Shown here one piece after another: positions 54,421 to 64,000 of a stretch of DNA of 64,000 bases; within the stretch, counting starts at the first letter, position 1, and each line of letters starts with the position of its first letter. Where the stretch lies: contig NC_085139.1 in the NCBI RefSeq assembly GCF_024139115.2, positions 69,297,203 to 69,361,202 of the forward strand. Reading direction: 5' to 3'. The notes under the pieces are model-generated. The model saw only the letters and a program-made list of their open reading frames with translations. It was not told where the DNA came from and searched no databases. The position numbers were made by a program, and so were the translations under genes. Source of the stretch: Armigeres subalbatus (lineage: Eukaryota > Arthropoda > Insecta > Diptera > Culicidae).

Positions 54421-56375
54421 TCCAAGAAGGTCAACTAGGTGAACATCAGCATTGTAATTAATTAAGCACGCTGATTTCCCTTCCTTTACTGTATTATTGT
54501 ATTCCCTATCCTCAACCAAACCTTGAGTTTTTCGGTTCCCCAGAACTAACTATATTGTATTAGAATGGTGAAAATGTATTGAAAACATGATTCCGACTCC
54601 GTAACGCTTCACAGCAAATAAGCCTTCCAAATAAACGATAGATTTAAAAATAAATAATCTGAATTAAAATAAAATTTACATTCTGAAAGAAGCAGTGCAA
54701 AAAAATAAAAATTCAATTACATATAAATAAAACGTACAATAGATTTATGGAGAAGTGATATTTTTTGGTAAATCGTACCTTGCATGAGTTATCCATATTG
54801 TACGTACCTATATTACACGATACCTACTTACATATACCTACTTGTGGCAGATGGTGTCTCCTGGTAATAGGTAAGTCAATAACAAAAACTGAACTCATTC
54901 CCTCGAACCAACGATGCACAACTTTTAAGGCGAAGCATCAGCTGTGCTTAACGACACTACCATTTGAAGAGCTTTGTCTTCTTTCGACGATCGACTTGGT
55001 GGAACTTACAATAATGGAGGACACGAGACCGATGACGCTTTTCTTGGCCCGTTGAAATTCCCACCTACTAAGATGGGAAAAAGATGGCCTCTCTTCCGCC
55101 CCGGTTCCGTCGTCGTCATCGTCGCCACCGTCGCATCCTGGGTTGGTTGCGTTGATGGGTTTTATGGCACAAACTGTGCACGGAGATTATTATTATTACT
55201 ATTATGGCGAAGAAGAATCTTTTAGCTTTCCGCTATGAACCCCAAGCAGCTTGTTGTTGGCTACATGTAGAAGGTGAGCATGGAAAGCGAAGATGTTTGT
55301 TCTTCCAGAAGATGGTTTACGGCACCAATAAAACAAATGGGCTACTGAAGTTCAATCTGGTTGCAACTTTGCTGAAAGTAAGTAATAGTAGCAATAAAAT
55401 TATAATTCCAAGCCCTGCTATATTCAAACAGGACGTACTGCGAGAAAACAATAATAAATTAACCAATTCACGCGAAAATTTTAAAATTGTTATTCTCAAA
55501 ATTTACATATTTTAAATTGTGCCTGTATTGCGCGAAACCGTCGATATGATGATCCTATCCTATTCCAATAATCTGCTAAACAGAAGATGAATTGAAATGT
55601 AAGATATATATATCAGGAGTATTTAATGCATCTCGTGGTCTACCGAGACACTATCTAACTACTATCCAGGAAATCTAACACTACAATCACTCCTTTGATG
55701 AAATTTCTTCTTTGTGTGAAAATAACACGTGAAACCAACCAAAACGGATCATGCTTACCATGCCATATTGAAAGTGATCCTACATCGACTACTCACCCAT
55801 CTGCTTTCATGCAGATACAAACGTAAACCCGCATACAATAGTTAAAGCTCTGGCATTGTTCAACCCGACACAGCATGTATCCTGAATCCTGATGCGACTC
55901 GCTCCTGTGTTTATGTGCCACATATCACATGTTATTTAATATCTAGAGCCTATCCAGTTTTCCACACAACGAAGAGCTCACCCCACGTGCACCTCTCGTG
56001 CATGAATGACAAATTCCGAAGCTGCTTCTCGCTTGGTTAATCCTTTTCTTCCGGCGCCCAACTGATTTTGAGCTGCTTATGAATGTATGGTGTGCAATCC
56101 CAGAGGGGAGCTGCAAGTAGACATACAAAAGCACACCAAATGCTATTATTACCAGACCGACGACACGATTTTGGCGGATTGAAACAAGCAGGATCAAAAC
56201 GTTTGAATAAATAGCGAAAAGTGATAAATTAAATTTCTGAAACGTCAAAGGTTTTCCCCGGTGTATCCGACAATGAACAATAAGATTCTATAGATAAATG
56301 GAAAGATACCTATGGAAAAAAAAGATTTCAATTCTTTTGAGTCAAATAGGTTACAAAATGTTAGACTTGTTTTAA
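54421..56375. other. Unassigned DNA
   Basis: Open frames at 54765-55055, 54974-55225 and 55204-55515 (plus) and 55943-56248 (minus, hydrophobic VVGLVIIAFGVLLYVYLQLP) have no family signature that I recognise. No splice pattern convincingly links them. Confidence 0.35.
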
Positions 56376-58025
56376 CCTTTTGTCTGTGCTCTGGGGTCAA
56401 TATGACCCCAGGCCACTTTGAGTGGCTGCCATTTTTTTAGTTTTCAACCGATTCTCCTAATTTTTGGTAGTTTGCTAAAACTCGCCGAGATCTGTCTCCT
56501 AGGTGCAAATTCGCTCGAAAAATCTTGAAAATATGCGCTACAGTGTACTTTTTTCAAAAAACTTACGTTGTCTGTGCTCTGGGGTCAAATTGACCCCAAA
56601 TTGAAATTGCTATAACTTATTTAATGTTTGGCCAATTTTGGATTTTTGGGGCTGTTTCAAAAGATAATTTAATCATCTTTCAGGTCATTACCAAAGATTG
56701 AGTATAGGTGGGCGGGTACATCGCGGGGAGGGGTTTTTGTAAAACAGGGTACAAAAACAGTGATTTTTTATGCTTATTTCACTTATATCTGAAAATCCTA
56801 CCCATTTTGAACTGCAACTTTTCAAAAAGGTTATGCAGGAAGGCGTGTGCTTTCACATGAGGCATTGATTAGTTTAGAGCTTGATCACTAGGTGGTGGTT
56901 TATTTGAATTCATTATTTTTGACTACTCAAGTAATTCCGATATATGGAATTTTCCTCATTGTAAATATTCTTATCGCACAATTTTGAAATTTTCAAAGAT
57001 GACGTCCTTAACAAAGTTCGTCTAGTAGGAATGGACTGTCATGGGACGGAATAAATAATTAGGAAATTTACAAATAGGCGGCGCTAGTGTACTTGCAATA
57101 TTCTTGCATGTTTGAAATATTGCTTTAGCTTGAGATCCCTCATACCTACACCCAAGTTGTATTCGGCAACATTGTTCAGGATGTCCAGGACTACAAAGCG
57201 GTGCTCAATATAATGAACACTTCTTCTAAGATGCGGCACTAGTGAGCTGTTATATTTGAGTATATTGTTCCATGTGAGATCTGATGTATATTGGTTTGTA
57301 GCATTTTTGACAAACATAAATGTTGTGGTAGAGTTAATCAAAACTTTTCTTTGTATTCAACCTGCTCCAGCGATGCTGCAAGTAATAGAATGTGTTCACA
57401 TAATTTGTTTTAGGTCATCCAAGAAAACGCTGGAATAAAGGACTTTGGGTCTACATGCGTAACCAAAGATCAGCCAATTTTCCGCCTATTAGTAAAATTC
57501 TCAATTATTACTTCCGTCACAAGACAGTCCGTTCCCACTAGACGACCTTTGATCAAGACGCCATTTTAACAAATTTTAAATGTGTGCGATAAGAATATTT
57601 ACAATGAGGAGAATTCTATATATCGGAATTACTTGAGTAGTCTAAAATAATGAATTCAGATATACCACCACCTGGCGGCCAAGTTCTAAACTTATCAACG
57701 CCTCATGCCAAAGCACACGCCTTCCTGCATAACCTTTTTTAAAAAGGTGCAGTTCAAAGCGGGTAGGATTTTCGGATATAACTAAAATATAACTAAAATA
57801 TCACTGTTTTTGTACCATTGTTCACTAAAACCCCTCCCCGCGATGTACCCGCCCACCAATTGTCAATCTTTGGTAACGACCTGAAAGATGATTAAATTAT
57901 CTTTCGAAACAGCCCCATAAATCCAAAATCGGCCAAACATTAAAAAAGTTATAGCAATTTCAATTTGGGGTCAATTTGACCCCAGAGCACAGACAACGTA
58001 AGTTTTTTTGAGCACAGACAGAAGG
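56376..58025. mobile_element. 1.65-kb TTAA-flanked foldback element
   Basis: TTAA at 56372-56375 and 58026-58029 flanks termini CCTTTTGTCTGTGCTC and GAGCACAGACAGAAGG. The arms (56376-about 57080 and about 57475-58025) are long inverted repeats; the left arm has about 170 bp absent from the right. GTCTGTGCTCTGGGGTCAA occurs twice in the left arm (56380 and 56568). The 395-bp loop carries an 85-codon minus-strand frame (57341-57084) that I do not recognise. TTAA targets and CC-starting termini suggest the piggyBac superfamily; there is no transposase. Confidence 0.85.
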
Positions 58026-58163
58026 TTAATGATTCATCTTTTAGTACGAAAAATTTCAGCACTCTGATACGAAAGCGCTGATTTTGATTTCCTAGTGGTC
58101 GATTTAAAGGTTCAAATATTAAAAAATCGTCTTTGTTTATGGCAATTTTGGACAGAATTGATT

Positions 58164-58450
58164 GGGCCCTCCTTAGCCGTGCGGTAAGACGCGCGGATAC
58201 AAAGCAAGACCATGCTGAGGGTAGCTGGGTTTCATTCCCGGTGCCAGCTAGGCAATTTTCGGATTGGAAATTGTCTTCACTTCCCTGGGCATAAAAGTAT
58301 CATCGTGTTTGCCTCATGATATACGAAGGCAAAAATGGTAACCTGGGTTAGAAACCTCGCAGTTAATAACTGTGAAAGTGCTTAATGAACACTAAGCTGT
58401 GAGGCGCCTCTGTCCCAGTGTTGGGATGTAATGCCAATAATAAGAATAAG
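58164..58450 (+). mobile_element. Feilai-type tRNA-derived SINE
   Basis: GGGCCCTCCTTAGCCGTGCG, box B-like GGGTTTCATTCCCGG, body CTGGGCATAAAAGTATCATC, TAATAACTGTGAAAGTGC, CTCTGTCCCAGTG and end GTAATGCCAATAATAAG. It is the same family and subfamily style as the copy at 3956-4257, in the opposite orientation. The box B has one change (TTTCATTCC for TTCGATTCC). Confidence 0.88.
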
Positions 58451-58514
58451 ATTGTGCCGTCTTAAATTCTTAAAAAAAAAGACAGGGACACCGTTTTCGA
58501 CCAGAGGTCGCACA

Positions 58515-58700
58515 GACTGAACATTTAACACCTAGAATGAGACGACGGACATGACATATAACACCCAGTGGACCAGTGGATAATTTTTCGATCACGAAAA
58601 GTTTCCTCCTTATCGGGGCGGGAATCGAACCCACACTTCCTAGCACATGTGTCTAGACGATTGACGTCGCTAACCACACGGCCACGAAGTCCACTCTTGA
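58515..58700 (-). mobile_element. Second tRNA-derived SINE family
   Basis: On the minus strand: GTGGCCGTGTGGTTAGCGAC (box A), ATGTGCTAGGAAGTGTGG and GGTTCGATTCCCGCCCCG (box B), then a body GATCGAAAAATTATCCACTG that differs from Feilai. The head keeps tRNA-like spacing but no acceptor end. Confidence 0.75.
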
Positions 58701-58757
58701 TAGTACGTATGTAATAATTCAAGGCTCAGGGCCCCCACAAAATCTTGTGTACCTAAT

Positions 58758-59160
58758 GCAACGTACACACCAGTCAAGCAGTTTGACGAACATTGACTCC
58801 GCCCCCAAGAAAACGCTTCGGTTGCTGCTTTGTTTGATCGTGTGTGAAGTTGTTCGAACAACCATTTGACAGTTGGCGGCTCGGTTGGAAAAAATTAAAA
58901 CGGTTTGATTTTGGTTTGAGTTGTCGGGGGTGGAGTCAAGGTTCGCCGATCATGTTTGAGCATTTGTAGTGAAGTTGCACAAACCCCCATATATTTTTTG
59001 ATAGTTGGTGCTCAAGTTGGCGCTTCGGTCGTTCGTGTGTGATATTGTTGGTCGAATAAATTGATTGTCCGTGCCGCTGTTGGTAAAACTTGGTGGATGT
59101 TGGAATAAACGAGAGGTGGAGTCAATGTTGGTCAAACTGCTTGACCGTGTGTACGTTCCA
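58758..59160. mobile_element. PIF/Harbinger-like MITE
   Basis: A 403-bp element with inverted termini of about 45 bp: TGCAACGTACACACCAGTCA (left) and TTGACCGTGTGTACGTTCCA (right), extending inward to GACTCCGCCCC / GGTGGAGTC. It is flanked by the 3-bp direct repeat TAA (58755-58757 and 59161-59163). A 3-bp TWA duplication is typical of PIF/Harbinger. No coding capacity. A scrap of the same terminus lies at the satellite edge at 39.44 kb. Confidence 0.82.
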
Positions 59161-59234
59161 TAAGCCAACCAATTTTACCCGTAGCTTACACATTTCAATT
59201 CAGAAGCCCCCAAAAATGTTTGGCAACGGTCCCC

Positions 59235-59345
59235 ACAGGCTTAAATTTGGCCCGATCGGTGGTGATGAAATCGAGGAGAAATTTGTGAAGATAGTTGGGT
59301 TCTCACTGGTGACCGCCGACAATGATACCACCAGATCGATTTGAT
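59235..59345 (+). mobile_element. RTE-like LINE scrap
   Basis: Plus-strand peptide IGGDEIEEKFVKIVGFSLVT followed by ADNDTTRSI aligns with IGGDEIEVVEEFVYLGSLVT, AENDTSREI of RTE copy 1. Only about 35 residues remain. Confidence 0.65.
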
Positions 59346-59503
59346 TGTAGCAACAATGTTTTGAGAATTAATGACTGTATCGCTTGTTTGTAATAGTGAG
59401 GCAATTGGTACGGAAAAGTGCAGCAGCCATAGATAAATTTTGTTTACTACTGGGGTGGGTGGAAATGGGGTGTTAAAAATATGCCAGCTGATGCATAATG
59501 TTG

Positions 59504-59710
59504 CCAGACTTGACGAAATGTTTATTCTAGATCATAACACATGTTCACGGTGTATCAAATATATGGGTATTTATCGGTTTAAAATTTGTTATTCACCACT
59601 TGGAGTTTAACAGAAGCTTGCATAACATGTTTAAATATTTATTTCTGGCATATTTGTTCAATCCGACAAACAGCAATGATTTTTTCTAATAAACAAATCT
59701 GGCAACGGTG
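59504..59710. mobile_element. Possible small TIR element (GTTGCCAGA)
   Basis: GTTGCCAGACTTG near 59503 and CAAATCTGGCAAC near 59694 are inverted, with TGTTTATT/AATAAAC beyond them. No clear target duplication. Non-coding. Confidence 0.4.
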
Positions 59711-59996
59711 AAGAGATGATTATTTTCTTGTGTATACACACCTTTGTTTGCTTGTTGGCGTGGACGTAGCTGGCGTACACGTTGTATTGTTCGGATTGAA
59801 TGAAGTTGCATCGCGTAGATTTTGTTCTCACCATTTCACTTATTGCGCTAGTGAATTTGAGTCTTCCGCATTTTATTGCATTCACAATACGGGCGTCAAA
59901 TTTGTCTCTCACTTCGATTTTTGGAAAGCAGTTTTCGACAGTTTTTGGACGCGAAGTGAATTAATTGGTAGTCAATATTGAAGAAAAATGTGAAAC

Positions 59997-60246
59997 TCAG
60001 TTAGTGAATATGTTTTAGAAGTGGTTAAATCAAGGAAACAGTGGAAAAAGATCAAGTGAAAAATCAAGTGCGTTTGTATGTGTTTGCTCCGAACGTTCGG
60101 AGTTAGTATGCGTTCGATAAAAATACGAATGCCGGCCCAGGAAAAAAGGCAGTTTTCAGCGTTTTTCCTGCAATTCCTCCGTAATTGTTAATTTGGATAA
60201 GTGAAAAATTTATATGAAAATGTAATGAATATGCAATGATGGAGGT
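59997..60246 (+). promoter_or_regulatory. Candidate promoter and first exon ending at a strong 5' splice site
   Basis: CTCAGTTAGTG at 59997 fits the arthropod initiator TCAGTT. The next 240 bases are A-rich with GTGAAAA/AAGTG runs as in insect 5' UTRs, and end in ATGATGGAGGTAAGT, so a start codon is followed within three codons by a strong donor (G|GTAAGT at 60242). No TATA box is visible at -30. The downstream exons are not identifiable in this window. The alternative is chance, since GTAAGT is common. Confidence 0.3.
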
Positions 60247-60559
60247 AAGTCGGCAAATAGCCCCAAAATATTGAATTTAGTTCAAAACTTTATTAGTATT
60301 GGTGCGGATTCGAATAAAATCATCGTCATTATCAGATTGATTACGGTTTATAGAGCCTTAACTATGATTGGATTCAATCCCTCAAAGTCCCAGGAATTCA
60401 TCAAGTTGTTGCTCGCAAGACGCTTTGATTGAATAGAGTTCCCAGCTATTCCAAACTGACTATGTCTAAACAAAACACTCATTAGACTGGTGGTTCAAAT
60501 ACTCTGAGTTCTTACAAGCTATCCTCAAGCATGGTCCAAGGGTCCAAGATCCATGTCCG

Positions 60560-61395
60560 TGGAAATTTACCGCTCGTATGAGCGTTTTGATACATTTGAT
60601 ACAGGTGTGAATCTTTTTTGACCGCAGCTTCTTCTGGAGCCCCTAGTAGACCCGTCTTACATAGATAATGCGCCTTCGTTTTTCACGACTAACATTATTA
60701 TCAGCCATTAGCAAGAACCCAACGCGGACAAATTCCTCGACTTCTATCGTAACACTGCTCCCGGGCAAGTTCTGGTATACTCAGTTCCGACCACTAGCAC
60801 GTTCTTTGTCTTTGGCGTATTCACTACCAGTCCAACTTTTTTTGCCTCACGTTTCAGGCGGGTGTACAGTTCAGCCACTTTGTTTCGCGGCCTTCAATGT
60901 TCATATCTGGGAGGGAGAAACATATACGAAAAATATGTGTGTCAAGCCGAGCCGAAATCTAGCTGTCAGTGTGAGCCGAAAACGAAACTCTCGGCAAGCA
61001 AATTTTTGAAGGCAATATAACAACAATAACACGCAACACAAAATTTAGTCATTTCATGTGGCGCCTACGTTGATTGTTTTTTCTTGTTGAAAATTTACTT
61101 GTTGCATGACGACAGTATATACTTAATTTGATGTGTAGTATCGAGAGCTCCCTCCCAGGTTCATATCATCCGCGAAGCAAATAAATTGACTGGATCCGTT
61201 GAAAATCGTACCTTTGCTGTTACGCCAGGCTGCCACATGGCACCTTCTAGTGCATTATTGGACAACAGACACGGAAGTTCATCACCTTGTTGTAGTCCCC
61301 GGCGGGATTGGAGAGAACTGGAATGTTAGTTCGAAATCTTCACACAACTTTGCACACCATCCATAATTGCTTTTATCAGCCTGGTAAGCTTCCCA
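60560..61395 (-). mobile_element. RTE-like LINE RT fragment, split by a MITE
   Basis: Sense (minus) order: from about 61395 KLPGKLTRLIKAIMDGVQSC (palm), LQSRRGLQQGDELPCLLSNN, ALEGAMWQPGVTAKV (motif B), NLFASRMI (degenerate motif C); then, across the MITE, AELYTRLKREAKKVGLVVNT, PKTKNVLVVGTEY (motif D), VEEFVRVG..LMADNNVSRE. Motif C has lost the Asp pair (FASRM for FADDI). It is JAM1-like and strongly degraded. Confidence 0.75.
60907..61158. mobile_element. hAT-like MITE within the RTE fragment
   Basis: A 252-bp insertion with perfect 11-bp inverted termini CTGGGAGGGAG / CTCCCTCCCAG and an 8-bp target duplication GTTCATAT (60899-60906 and 61159-61166). Removing it joins the two RTE parts. 8-bp duplications indicate the hAT superfamily. 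Confidence 0.88.
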
Positions 61396-61680
61396 GGAAA
61401 GCTATTCTATGGGCATTGGGCAATTGCGCATATATGCGGACTATCCAGCTTCCCACACTCGCCATAATGGCGGATACTATAAATAGTTTGACATTAACTG
61501 CTTCCAGACACTGAACTGAGATTATCGTCTGTGCATGCTTTGATGCTCCTTTGACGCCCACGACAACCCTAAATTGTTACTTTTTCGACAACAATCTACT
61601 CGAGTATCCAACCTCACAATTTTTACATTTATCATACAAATTTTGCGCTTAGTTTCATAGGGACGTAACTGTATAGATCG

Positions 61681-63034
61681 TTAAGAAAATTATTTTGAGC
61701 TTTTTAGTGGAATGTCTTCACTTGTGAATATGGGGAAAACACTTTGTGAGCTTGTTTTACAGTAACGGAGAATTTATGCTGCTAGTGCTGGTGATGCCTC
61801 TAATGTCTTCAGTCGATTATCGTCTTCCGTTTCTGGCGTCGGAGGAGTAAGTTCGACATTGGCTGCAAACGGAGGATCCGGAGGCGGAGGCGAACGAACG
61901 CTATATTACTTAGATGGCAACGATGATGACAGCACCGCAACTAAACAACAATTGCATAGCCTTCAACACCAACAGAGGGCACTCTTGTTGGGTGAGAACA
62001 TCACAAACTCCACAATGTACTCCTCAAAGGAAAATGGAAAATGAGACTGACTTCTTCTATGTCAATGGACCAGCCGTTGGTAGAAGGCCACAATGGCACT
62101 TTTCCGTACGGCGTGTCCTGTGAAACAATCCTCAATTACAGTGTGCCACTGTACTCCCATCTTCATCCTAATTACACTGACTGCCAACTCACTGATCGTG
62201 ATTGTCCTCAACAAGCGCAGCATGGCGTCGCCGACCAACTTCGTGCTGATGGAAATCAAGAAGCCTATTTTCGCGATCGTTGAACCAGAACGAAGCATAT
62301 TCCCCTATTTAAACCAGGACATTGCTTGACGAACTGTTGGTTCTGCATCTCTGAAGACTAAAACTAGCTGGTGTTGAAGAAAGGTCAAATTGAAACTTGG
62401 TGAGAGAATTCCATTATATTATATATATTTACCAAATGATATTCAAACTACATGATTACATATATAACATAAAAAAAACCATCAGGGCAATCGATTGAAG
62501 CGATTTGGATAGGAAGAGTGGAATCGCCAACTTCCTATTGTTAACATCTCGTGGATAAAGGGCGGGCTCTTCTCCCCATCTATTGGGTCAATCTGGGAAT
62601 CGAGGGCTAGATTATATTATTGTATGTACGAACTTTCTTCTGGAAGGAGATTCTCTATTCATCCCGTGGATTCGCATAAGTGTCTCTGCTTATGGAACCA
62701 CCCCACCCATTTTTGGCTCTTCATACAGGAGTTTGATGAAATACAAACAATAATATAATCATGATCAAATCGTTTGTCAGATATGGCCAGTGCTATCGGC
62801 AGGTGCCTTGCTACAATAGATGGTAGTATCATCATCATCATTTAGTGGAATGTTTTCACCTGTCATAAGACGAGTTTATACAATCCCATGCCGTCTTCAG
62901 TGTCTCGTACTTGACTCGACTTATAAGTCGAGACACTGAAGACGGCCTTACTGTTGAGGTCGAAATACGTATCTGTCAAGATACAATTAAGTGGTGGAAT
63001 TCAATGGGATTGTAGAAACTCGTCTTATGACAAG
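61681..63034. mobile_element. Penelope-end block carrying a captured sequence
   Basis: The block is bounded by the 11-bp direct repeat TGTATAGATCG (61670-61680 and 63035-63045). The left 46 bp (AAGAAAATTATTTTGAGCTT, TTTAGTGGAATGTCTTCACT) equal the left end of the Penelope element at 20677. The right 195 bp (62841-63034) form a foldback of Penelope ends: GAGTACGAG-type palindrome around 62925 (GACTCGACTTATAAGTCGAG), GGTCGAAATACGTATCTGTC, and CGTCTTATGACAAG at the edge. In between lies unrelated DNA, including the GPCR fragment. The matching 11-bp duplication length at both Penelope loci supports a common insertion mechanism. Confidence 0.8.
61785..62262 (+). pseudogene. Captured N-terminal fragment of a rhodopsin-family GPCR
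   Basis: Frame by frame: a Ser/Gly-rich stretch, LDGNDDDSTATKQQLHSLQH, GENITNSTMYSS (two N-glycosylation sites), then in a shifted frame MENETDFFYVNGPAV, then VEGHNGTFPYGVSCETILNY and SVPLY, then in a third frame IFILITLTANSLIVIVLNKR and SMASPTNFVLM. The last part is transmembrane helix 1 with its conserved Asn and the first intracellular loop ending PTN, as in insect neuropeptide receptors of the myosuppressin/sex-peptide-receptor kind. Similarity ends after VLM, before helix 2 is complete. At least two frameshifts. It lies inside the Penelope-end block, so it is a moved fragment and not the functional gene. Confidence 0.62.
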
Positions 63035-63252
63035 TGTATAGATCGATTTCTCTTCGTCGATGTTTTCATTTTATTATTGTACCGAATTGCGCTAGTTTGT
63101 CGATGATTTATTGGTTTGGTGTGATAAAGAATGATTGTATCTTGCACCAGAATCAATAAGCACGGTTGTTGCCTTTGAAACAATTGAGTTATAAACAAAT
63201 TTAAATAAGAGAAATCGATCAATATAGTTACGCCCCTATGAAACTAAGCGCA

Positions 63253-64000
63253 GATATAAATACATTCTATTTTAGAATGCTTTATTACAGAAATCTAAAC
63301 TTAGCCATGGCAACAATAACAGTTCGAGGTTATTCTTGAAATTATTAACTCTTCAACAGGTTTCGATCACCGCTTTCTTGATCTTTCGAACTTGAATTGG
63401 TTTTTCTCGGTGAAATAAAAACTCACTTTTGATTTTGTTTTTTACGTTTCAACTTTGTTCTTTCGGTCATCCTCAGAAATATTCCGCCTTGCGCTCGTTT
63501 TTATCGGCGGTTCACTTTCTCTTCAACAATTCAGCCAGTATGCCTCGTGGAATTTTGCTAGGGCTTCATCCGACAAATACGCCGTTTTCCGGAAAAAGAC
63601 TTACTCCAAATTGCAACGTCGGAAGTTCCTTCCAAATGGAACCCAAACTGCGGTGTTTCCTGCGATACACAATATTAGGTACATATAAGCTTCTATTTAT
63701 GCCGATAGTGTTCATGATGTTCATAATACGATGCAGCCATGTGCAGCGGCGAGGCTAATACGTTTCCGACGATAGAGTGCTCTTCTAGTTTCTAGCGATT
63801 CGATGTCGACAAAATCAAACCGCCGAAGGTCGCCATAGCTGTTCGAGAATTACTTTTACCGCAGACTTTTACGCTTGGGGCTTATGTAGTTCTCCTTCTG
63901 GGTCCGAGCAGATCTCCCAGGGTCGAAAGTAGATTCAAGCCAAAGAAACAACATTCTCCCATAAATATAATGTAGGTTCCTTACTTTGTAAGCTGTCGTG
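63253..64000 (-). mobile_element. Possible LINE C-terminal remnant
   Basis: On the minus strand near 63820-63740, DIESLETRRALYRRKRISLA recalls the L..LE.RR......L tail of I/Jockey-type ORF2. Further along the minus strand, frames give VWVPFGRNFRRCNLE and AYLSDEALAKFHEAYW, which I cannot place. The rest of the interval is unassigned. Confidence 0.35.

Larger units (their letters stand above)
61644..63252. mobile_element. MITE interrupted by a Penelope-end block
   Basis: TGCGCTTAGTTTCATAGGGA at 61644 and CCCTATGAAACTAAGCGCA at 63252 (reverse complement) form terminal inverted repeats; counting across the insertion they extend to about 46 bp (GATCGATTTCTCTT / AAGAGAAATCGATC). The original MITE would be about 250 bp. 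The Penelope-type block 61681-63034 is inserted within its left terminal repeat. Flanks show no unambiguous target duplication, so the superfamily is undetermined. Confidence 0.78.

Noticed and set aside
58620..58700. A functional tRNA gene on the minus strand
   Set aside because: Box A and B are present but there is no acceptor stem, and a SINE-type body follows.
61785..62262. Functional receptor gene
   Set aside because: At least two frameshifts, truncation after helix 1, and location inside a Penelope-end block.

Overview
The window looks like intergenic or heterochromatic DNA of a mosquito, most likely Aedes. The main evidence is two Feilai-type tRNA-derived SINEs, a Juan-like jockey retrotransposon with only two stop codons, several broken RTE-clade (JAM1-like) LINEs, and a BEL/Pao element typical of Aedes genomes. 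Almost everything I can identify is mobile or tandemly repeated DNA. I see no intact host protein gene, no intact tRNA or rRNA gene and no CRISPR array. The host-like signals are a captured fragment of a rhodopsin-family GPCR (about 61.8-62.3 kb) and a possible promoter plus first exon (about 60.0-60.24 kb).

Layout. 0-10.5 kb: LINE graveyard (RTE-clade copies on both strands, an I/Jockey-type RT fragment cut by a Feilai SINE), a short Penelope-end foldback and a 1-kb foldback with tRNA-like arms. 10.7-16.2 kb: decayed short-period GAATTCC-type repeats cut by LINE and SINE insertions. 16.2-18.9 kb: little recognisable apart from a three-unit tandem repeat of about 160 bp. 18.9-20.55 kb: a well-preserved 24-bp satellite that switches orientation. 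20.55-24.3 kb: an array of about 140-bp repeats interrupted by an inverted-duplicate Penelope-like element with an 11-bp target duplication.

25.5-39.4 kb: a large 23-bp satellite (about 11 kb, HindIII site in nearly every unit) arranged in two higher-order units of about 5.35 kb. Both units carry the same hAT-like MITE with the same 8-bp target duplication, so the MITE came before the duplication. Because 23 is not a multiple of 3, all three frames of a strand read the same 23-residue cycle with no stop. The very long open frames on both strands here are a property of the repeat and are not evidence of genes.

39.4-50 kb: mostly unrecognised DNA plus a minus-strand BEL/Pao relic split by the Juan insertion. 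50-54.4 kb: a jockey-type ORF1 split by a hAT element, a LINE endonuclease fragment, and a minus-strand LINE ORF1 with its 5' UTR. 56.4-58.0 kb: a 1.65-kb foldback flanked by TTAA. 58-64 kb: SINEs, a PIF/Harbinger-like MITE, a broken RTE copy carrying a hAT-like MITE, and a three-layer nest (MITE > Penelope-end block > GPCR fragment).

The elements do not form a pathway. They record the order of insertions, and target-site duplications fix that order in several places: Juan into BEL, hAT into jockey ORF1, hAT MITE into RTE, hAT MITE into satellite, Penelope into 140-bp repeats, Penelope into MITE.
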